Shown in pieces: positions 59,056 to 64,000 of a stretch of DNA of 64,000 bases. Origin of the DNA: Paenibacillus sophorae (lineage in GTDB: Bacteria; Bacillota; Bacilli; Paenibacillales; Paenibacillaceae); the NCBI RefSeq assembly GCF_018966525.1, contig NZ_CP076607.1, forward strand, positions 4,712,001 through 4,776,000, written 5' to 3'. Every line of letters starts with the position of its first letter. The first letter of the stretch is position 1. Under the pieces are notes generated by a model. The model was not told the origin of the DNA. It ran no database searches and was given only the letters and a program-made list of their open reading frames with translations. A program made the position numbers and the translations under genes.

Positions 59056-59254
59056 GCAATTACCTCTTTTCTATATTGACCATGGCCCGAAGACCAAACC
59101 TTGTTCTAACAATGATACATGTTTCTCCCCAAGCTTGGCAAGTCGAAAGCACACATGAGCTGCGCCCAGTCTGCACAGTATTGCCAGGATTTTTGGACAA
59201 TCGGATTCGGCAAAATAAGCATATCCCTTTTTGAAAAGGAGTGTGTGTGAGTTC

Positions 59255-60331
59255 ATGACTGTGCTGACGCCAGAGCGTAGAGCCGCCCAAACGCCAAGGA
59301 AACCGACGAGCCTGTTTATTCCGGAACTGGTATATTTCGAGCCAGACGCGCTTTCTTACCCAAAGGGAGAGCAGATCATGGAATGGGTGCGGGATCATGG
59401 TATACCTTATCGTATGACCACTTCGCACAATCGGATTACCAATCTTCCCGGTGAAGGCGAACTGGAGCAGTACAAAATCGCCAAGCGGACTCTTGTCGTC
59501 GGCGTGCGCAAGACCCTTAAATTCGATCAATCCAAGCCTTCCGCGGACTATGCCATTCCCATCGCCACCGGCTGCATGGGACATTGCCATTATTGTTATT
59601 TGCAAACAACGCTTGGAGCCAAGCCGTATATTCGTATTTATGTCAACACCGGGGACATCATAGCTGCGGCCAAACGTTATATTGAGGAGCGCGCGCCCGA
59701 AATTACGACCTTTGAGGCAGCCTGTACCTCGGACCCGCTTGCGGTTGAACATATTACCGGCTCGCTTGCGGAACTTATTGCATTCATGGCTGAGGAGCCG
59801 CTGGGCAGGCTGCGCTTTGTAACCAAATTCCAGCATGTTCAGCCGCTGCTGGGCATCGCGCATAACCATCATACCCGCATCCGGTTTAGCGTCAACGCGG
59901 GCTATGTCATCCGTAATTTTGAGCCGGCCACCGCGCGTTTCGAGGAACGGATAGAGGCTGCCGGACAAGTGGCCCGCGCGGGTTATCCGCTGGGATTCAT
60001 CATCGCGCCGATCATCTGGTATGACGGCTGGCAGGAAGGTTATGCCGAACTGCTGGCGAAGCTCGCGCAGGCGCTCCCTCCCGAAGCTGGGAAAGACCTG
60101 ACCTTCGAAATGATCCAGCACCGGTTCACCAAGACAGCCAAAGCAGTCATTGAGAAGCGCTATCCAAAGACCAAGCTCGAGATGGATATAGAGAAACGCA
60201 AAAAGAAATGGGGCCGCTGGGGGCAAAATAAATACGTCTATCCCGACGAACAGCAAAACGCCCTGCGCGAATTTATCACAGAGCGTATTTTTGAGCATTT
60301 TCCGGCAGGCCGGATCGATTATTTTACTTAA
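59255..60331 (+). CDS. splB: Spore photoproduct lyase
   Basis: A 358-residue radical-SAM repair enzyme that reverses the 5-thyminyl-5,6-dihydrothymine lesion in germinating spores. The 4Fe-4S motif is ATGCMGHCHYCYLQT (C-x3-C-x2-C). Further motifs: TFEAACTSDPLAVEH and FRFVTKFQH-like RFVTKFQHV. ATG 59255 is chosen as the start of the conserved part; the distance to AAAAGGAG (13 bases) is long, so GTG 59243 is an alternative. An unrelated 412-codon antisense frame is ignored. Confidence 0.94.
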   Translation: MTVLTPERRAAQTPRKPTSLFIPELVYFEPDALSYPKGEQIMEWVRDHGIPYRMTTSHNRITNLPGEGELEQYKIAKRTLVVGVRKTLKFDQSKPSADYAIPIATGCMGHCHYCYLQTTLGAKPYIRIYVNTGDIIAAAKRYIEERAPEITTFEAACTSDPLAVEHITGSLAELIAFMAEEPLGRLRFVTKFQHVQPLLGIAHNHHTRIRFSVNAGYVIRNFEPATARFEERIEAAGQVARAGYPLGFIIAPIIWYDGWQEGYAELLAKLAQALPPEAGKDLTFEMIQHRFTKTAKAVIEKRYPKTKLEMDIEKRKKKWGRWGQNKYVYPDEQQNALREFITERIFEHFPAGRIDYFT

Positions 60332-60337
60332 GCTTCC

Positions 60338-61051
60338 CTAGAACTTAAGCCAACCTGGAGTAATACCCTGCAGCCAAATGGTAATGCGGAACATCTGATC
60401 CGTAAACAGCAGGATGCCCATCAAGACCATCAGCGCTCCGCCGATTTTCATCAGGGGACCCGAATACTTCAGCAGCCGCCTCGCCCCCCCAACGAAAAAG
60501 GCCAGCACGAAAAAAGGCAGCGCGAACCCGATGCTGTACGCCGTAATCAGCTTCAGCCAGGTTCCCGGTTCGCTCGCCGACAGGGCGATAATCGCCGTCA
60601 GGATCGGACCGATGCAGGGCGACCAGCCGGCGGAGAAGCCGATGCCGAAAATGAAGGAGCCGATATACCCCGTCGGTCTCCGGCTGAATTCCAGCTTACG
60701 CTCGCGCATAAGGAAGCGGGGCTGAAAAATGCCCAGTAGAAACAGTCCCATCACAATGATCAGGATGGCAGACAATTGGCGGATCAGCTCGCGCTGTTCG
60801 ATGAAAAACTGCCCAAATACTCCGGCGCCGAAGCCTAGCGTATAAAAAACGGCCGAAAACCCCAGAATAAACGCCAGTGTATGGCTGAGTGTGCGAAGAC
60901 GAGCTTCCCTTCTCTGTTCTCCCGTTCTTAGCTGCTGCACCGACAGCCCGGTTATGTATGATAAATAAGAAGGATACAGCGGCAGACAGCAGGGGGAAAT
61001 GAATGAAGCCAGTCCGGCGGCCAAAGCGATTCCCGCGTTAATGTTGGACAC
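60338..61051 (-). CDS. ccdA: CcdA-type thiol-disulfide transmembrane protein
   Basis: A 237-residue membrane protein with six to seven helices. Two redox Cys sites are visible: FISPCCLPLYPSYLSY near the N-terminus and GFSAGWSPCIGPILTAI in the fifth segment. CcdA passes reducing power across the membrane for cytochrome c maturation and for sporulation thiol proteins. It converges with splB (6-base gap). No partner thioredoxin gene is in view. Confidence 0.93.
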   Translation of the reverse strand: MSNINAGIALAAGLASFISPCCLPLYPSYLSYITGLSVQQLRTGEQRREARLRTLSHTLAFILGFSAVFYTLGFGAGVFGQFFIEQRELIRQLSAILIIVMGLFLLGIFQPRFLMRERKLEFSRRPTGYIGSFIFGIGFSAGWSPCIGPILTAIIALSASEPGTWLKLITAYSIGFALPFFVLAFFVGGARRLLKYSGPLMKIGGALMVLMGILLFTDQMFRITIWLQGITPGWLKF

Positions 61052-61136
61052 AGCGGCATCTCTCCTTCAGTCACTTTGCCGGGAGCCCTCGGGCTTCCGG
61101 TTTTTGCTGCTGCATTCCCATCCTTCCCGGCAGATT

Positions 61137-61940
61137 CTACAGGCGAATTCCCTTTTTACCAGCCAGTGTCAGCGCGAGGAGGGCAATCAGCAGCAGAACA
61201 ATCGTTGCGCCCGGCGCCAGATTCCAGATCCCTGCGATGACCAGCCCGATGACAACGGCGATTTCCGCTATAACAACCGATAAAATAACGGATATCCTAA
61301 AGCTGCGCGATAGCAGCAGGCTGATCGCCACCGGAATAGTCAGGAGCGCGGATACGAGCAGAGAGCCGACGATTTTGATCGCGGTGCTGATGACGAGTGC
61401 CGTCAGAACCGTGATCAGCACATTAAGCATCTTAACTGGCAGTCCGCTGACGCTGGCGGCGTCCTCCTCGAAGCTGAGCAGAAAGAATTCCTTGAAAAAC
61501 ACCGACATCACGGTTACCACCACAAGGGTTACGATGCCGACGACCAGAAGATCGGTATTGTCAAGCGTATAAATGCTTCCGAACAGGTAGCTGATGACAT
61601 CGGCGTTATATCCTTTTCCCAAGGTAAAAAATAATGAGGCCAGCGCCACACCGCCCGACATAATAACGGCGATCGATAGTTCCGCGTAGCTTTTGTAGGC
61701 TTTACGGAGCTTCTCTATCCCGAAAGAAGCTGCGACGGCAAAGATCAGTCCCGCCCCCAGCGGGTAAAAGCCGGTCAAAAATCCGAGCGCCACCCCGGCG
61801 ATCGTGACATGGGCCAGCGAGTCCCCAATCATGGACAGCCTTCTAAGCACAAGAAAAACGCCCATAAGCGGCGCCGTAATACCAATCAACAGGCCGCCCG
61901 CGAGCGCCCGCTGAAAAAAATCGCTGAACAAAATATCCAA
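61137..61940 (-). CDS. znuB: Zinc ABC transporter permease, ZnuB type
   Basis: A 267-residue permease of the ABC-3 family with about eight membrane helices. It starts LDILFSDFFQRALAGGLLIG; GVFLVLRRLSMIGDSLAHV is the conserved docking loop. TTG 61940 lies 10 bases after GGGAGGGG; the open frame extends 34 residues further into repeat DNA. It belongs with the ATPase (znuC) and the lipoprotein (znuA) encoded to its right, but 303 bases of repeat-rich DNA separate it from znuC. Zinc is inferred from the binding protein. Confidence 0.9.
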   Translation of the reverse strand: MDILFSDFFQRALAGGLLIGITAPLMGVFLVLRRLSMIGDSLAHVTIAGVALGFLTGFYPLGAGLIFAVAASFGIEKLRKAYKSYAELSIAVIMSGGVALASLFFTLGKGYNADVISYLFGSIYTLDNTDLLVVGIVTLVVVTVMSVFFKEFFLLSFEEDAASVSGLPVKMLNVLITVLTALVISTAIKIVGSLLVSALLTIPVAISLLLSRSFRISVILSVVIAEIAVVIGLVIAGIWNLAPGATIVLLLIALLALTLAGKKGIRL

Positions 61941-61961
61941 AGTGAAGTTTCCCCTCCCAAA

Positions 61962-62239
61962 CCCTCCCCACCGGGGAGGGCCCCAAGGGCTGCGCCCTCT
62001 GGACACCTGCAATTTTTGGCGAAGGTGTTCAGGGAGGCGCACCCTGGGTCTGTTTGACTCATGATCGCTTACGTCCCAAAAGGCGGGACACGCTTGACTT
62101 TTTTCGTACCTAGATTAAAAGCTTAAAGATTAAAGGCTTGATCGGCTAATGTTGTACAATGGCCGATCGTATATAAAGATCAAGATTAATACCTCCAATA
62201 TTAATAACCTGATCGTCTTATGTTGTACAATGGCCGATC
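61962..62239. repeat. Repeat-rich spacer between znuC and znuB
   Basis: It contains consecutive palindromes CCCTCCCC/GGGGAGGG (61962-61980), AGGGC/GCCCT (61986-61998) and ACACCT/AGGTGT (62003-62028), resembling a dispersed REP-like element. Then two 29-bp copies (62140-62168 and 62211-62239) follow, with a TTGTACAA core and GATCG...CCGATC ends, 71 bases apart. No gene seen. Confidence 0.65.
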
Positions 62240-62243
62240 TTTA

Positions 62244-62993
62244 TTATATGAGCGTATGCTGCAGGTCTTTGGCAGTGCAATTCTGAAGCTCATGCGAGTG
62301 GCGGGAATAGAAATTGATTTTGCCGTTACACTGCATAGGGTCCTTGCCAAGATAGTTTTCGATCATATCGATGTCATGCGAAACCATCAGGAATGTCATA
62401 TGATGATGGGCATGCATATGCGTAATCAGATCGAAGAATGCAGCCTGCGTCTCAATGTCAATACCGACCGTAGGTTCGTCCAGAATGAGCAGATCCGGAT
62501 GGTTAATCAGCGCCCGCGCCAAAAAGACGCGCTGCTGCTGGCCGCCGGACAGCATGCCGACCCGTTTGTTCTGAATACCCTGAATGCGCATAACTTCCAT
62601 TGCGTCATCACACTTGCACTGCTCGGCACGGGAGATACGGCGAAATACATTTTTGTTGTTGTAAAGTCCGGACATGACTACTTCCCGTACCGTCGCCGGA
62701 AACAGCGGATTGAAGGCATTTTTTTGCGGCACATAACCGATTCGTTCCCAATCCTTGAACTTACGGACCGGTTGGCCGAACAGGCGGATCTCGCCTTCGG
62801 TTGCCGGAAGCAGGCCGACGATCATTTTAAGCAGTGTGGTCTTGCCGGCTCCATTCGAGCCGATAATGCCGACAAAATCACGTTCTCTCACAGTGAAATC
62901 CAAATCTGAAATGACCTTCTGTTCCCCGTAGGAAAACGATAGGTTCTGTATATCAATCATATGCTGATGGCAGTCCAGGGATACCGGTTGCAT
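62244..62993 (-). CDS. znuC: Zinc ABC transporter ATPase, ZnuC type
   Basis: A 249-residue ATPase: Walker A is GIIGSNGAGKTTLLK, signature LSGGQQQRVFLARAL, Walker B LLILDEPTVGID. The C-terminal tail is rich in His and Cys (HSHELQNCTAKDL). ATG 62993 (MQPVSL) follows GGGGGGA; a GTG 18 bases upstream lacks a site. It drives znuB/znuA uptake. The 29-bp repeat begins 5 bases past the stop. Confidence 0.93.
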   Translation of the reverse strand: MQPVSLDCHQHMIDIQNLSFSYGEQKVISDLDFTVRERDFVGIIGSNGAGKTTLLKMIVGLLPATEGEIRLFGQPVRKFKDWERIGYVPQKNAFNPLFPATVREVVMSGLYNNKNVFRRISRAEQCKCDDAMEVMRIQGIQNKRVGMLSGGQQQRVFLARALINHPDLLILDEPTVGIDIETQAAFFDLITHMHAHHHMTFLMVSHDIDMIENYLGKDPMQCNGKINFYSRHSHELQNCTAKDLQHTLI

Positions 62994-63025
62994 GGGAATC
63001 CCCCCTTTCACGTAGGCTTTCTCCC

Positions 63026-63988
63026 TTATTTTAAAGCCAGAATTAAATTTTGCAAATTTTTCTCCATGAGGGTGAAATAATTGTCATTGTTTTGCTGCTC
63101 CTGCTCCGTAAGCCCCTCCACCGGATTAAGCACCATAGTGGACACGCCCGCTTCGGCGGCCAGCGTCTTGGCCAATTTGTCCGAAACCAGCTCCTCGAAA
63201 AAGATATAACGAATACGCTCTTTTTTCACCAGTTCCGCCAGCTTCACCAAATCCTGCCCACGCGGCTCGGCATCCGGAGATAGGCCCATAATCGCGTGCT
63301 GGGTAAGGCCGTAATCGCGGCACAGATAGGCAAACGCCTGATGGGACACCACGATCTCTTTATTCGGGACCTTTGCCAGCTCCGTTTCGAACTTAGCGTC
63401 CAGCGCCTTTAAACGCTCCGCTACTTTACCGTAACGCTCTTCGTATCCGTCCTTATGCGCGGGATCAACCTGTACCAGGCTGTTTTTAATATTTTGGGCC
63501 ATCAGAAGGGCCGATTTCGGGCTGACCCATGTATGCGGATCGGTATGGAGCGAGTCGCCGGATGCTTCCTCCCCATTTTCCCCGCCGTGATCATGGTCTT
63601 CCTCATCATCTGTCATAATATAATCGATGCCTTTGCTTACTTCGACCGCTTGCACCTTACTGCTGCTATCCAGACCCTTCAGGAAATTCGGAACCCAGCC
63701 CTCCAGGCCCGCACCGTTGTACAGGAACAGCTGCGCTTTGGAGGTATTCACGATATCTTGACTTCGCGGCGTCCAGTCATGTGGCTCCACGCCTACCGGC
63801 AGCAGATTGATGGCATTTACGTCTTCCCCGCCGATTTCCTGCGCAAATTCATAAATAGGGTAAAAAGTGGTAACCACGTTCACCTTGTCTTCCACGATTG
63901 TACCACTGCTCTTCGGACCGCAGCCGGACAGTAGTAGCGCCAGCAGTATAAGGGGAAGCGCCAGTCCCTTGATTCCTTTAGATGACAT
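63026..63988 (-). CDS. znuA: Zinc-binding lipoprotein, ZnuA/AdcA type
   Basis: A 320-residue cluster-9 solute-binding protein. Lipobox LLLSGC is at the N-terminus. Metal-binding His are visible in VGVEPHDWTP, TDPHTWVSP and VVSHQAFAYL, and an acidic/His loop DDEEDHDHGGENGEE between them is typical of zinc-specific members (ZnuA) rather than manganese ones (MntA). It brings zinc to ZnuB. Its ATG is complete but the promoter and a Zur site would lie beyond the window end. Confidence 0.92.
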   Translation of the reverse strand: MSSKGIKGLALPLILLALLLSGCGPKSSGTIVEDKVNVVTTFYPIYEFAQEIGGEDVNAINLLPVGVEPHDWTPRSQDIVNTSKAQLFLYNGAGLEGWVPNFLKGLDSSSKVQAVEVSKGIDYIMTDDEEDHDHGGENGEEASGDSLHTDPHTWVSPKSALLMAQNIKNSLVQVDPAHKDGYEERYGKVAERLKALDAKFETELAKVPNKEIVVSHQAFAYLCRDYGLTQHAIMGLSPDAEPRGQDLVKLAELVKKERIRYIFFEELVSDKLAKTLAAEAGVSTMVLNPVEGLTEQEQQNNDNYFTLMEKNLQNLILALK

Positions 63989-64000
63989 TTTGTGTGTTTC

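Noticed and set aside
59060..60298. 412-codon frame antisense to splB
   Set aside because: Fully covered by the radical-SAM gene on the other strand, with no recognisable domain.

Overview
The window looks like chromosome of an endospore-forming Bacillota, most likely a Paenibacillus or close relative. The reasons are the spo0A-spoIVB-recN-argR-tlyA-dxs-ispA-xseBA-folD-nusB-asp23-accCB-spoIIIAH..AA block, the efp-yqhT-yqhR-yqhQ-yqhP-yqhO-mntR block, strong Shine-Dalgarno sites and frequent GTG/TTG starts. Genus is inferred from gene order and protein style, not from a search. No rRNA, tRNA or CRISPR array was seen.

Layout. 1-5.8 kb: the end of an acyltransferase, a DUF1801 protein, a heterodimeric ABC exporter preceded by a small coiled-coil protein, and thymidine kinase. 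5.9-8.5 kb: an operon for a Rieske oxygenase, a ferredoxin and a ferredoxin-NADP reductase. Its leader carries a purine-riboswitch-like aptamer behind a clear sigma-A promoter. 8.6-13.6 kb: a maltodextrin-type sugar ABC transporter and a LacI-family regulator with palindromic operators. 13.7-14.6 kb: DUF2007 and DinB proteins. 14.7-16.4 kb: an AT-rich agr-like quorum-sensing locus with a kinase-less sensor, AgrB, a cysteine-less AgrD-like peptide and a stand-alone LytTR protein. It is followed by the sporulation inhibitor gene sda (16.6 kb) and a secreted FAD oxidoreductase.

18.7-26.7 kb: an integrative element with a 7,785-bp spacing between its two att repeats, inserted in the 3' end of spo0A. 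A 149-bp direct repeat (120 bp of it perfect) duplicates the last codons of spo0A, so the host gene stays intact on the right and a stub lies on the left. The element encodes a tyrosine recombinase, small DNA-binding proteins, a two-HTH replication- or regulator-like protein, a RusA-like nuclease, an orphan prohead-protease-like protein and an accessory gene at the left end. It also holds about 1 kb of non-coding DNA with a dense row of hairpins, one a cUUCGg tetraloop on the minus strand, which suggests a large structured RNA.

26.5-48.8 kb: spo0A with 0A boxes, spoIVB, recN, argR, tlyA, isoprenoid genes, exonuclease VII, folD, nusB, the Asp23/AmaP envelope cluster, acetyl-CoA carboxylase subunits and the complete spoIIIA operon. 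48.9-64 kb: yqhV, a YitT-type membrane protein, aspartate kinase, efp, the yqh genes, a secreted glycosidase-like protein, mntR, splB, ccdA and a znuACB zinc transporter interrupted by repeat DNA.

The strongest leads are (1) the riboswitch-like leader on the Rieske operon, (2) the spo0A-targeting element with its hairpin-rich non-coding region and orphan capsid protease, and (3) the minimal agr-like locus.
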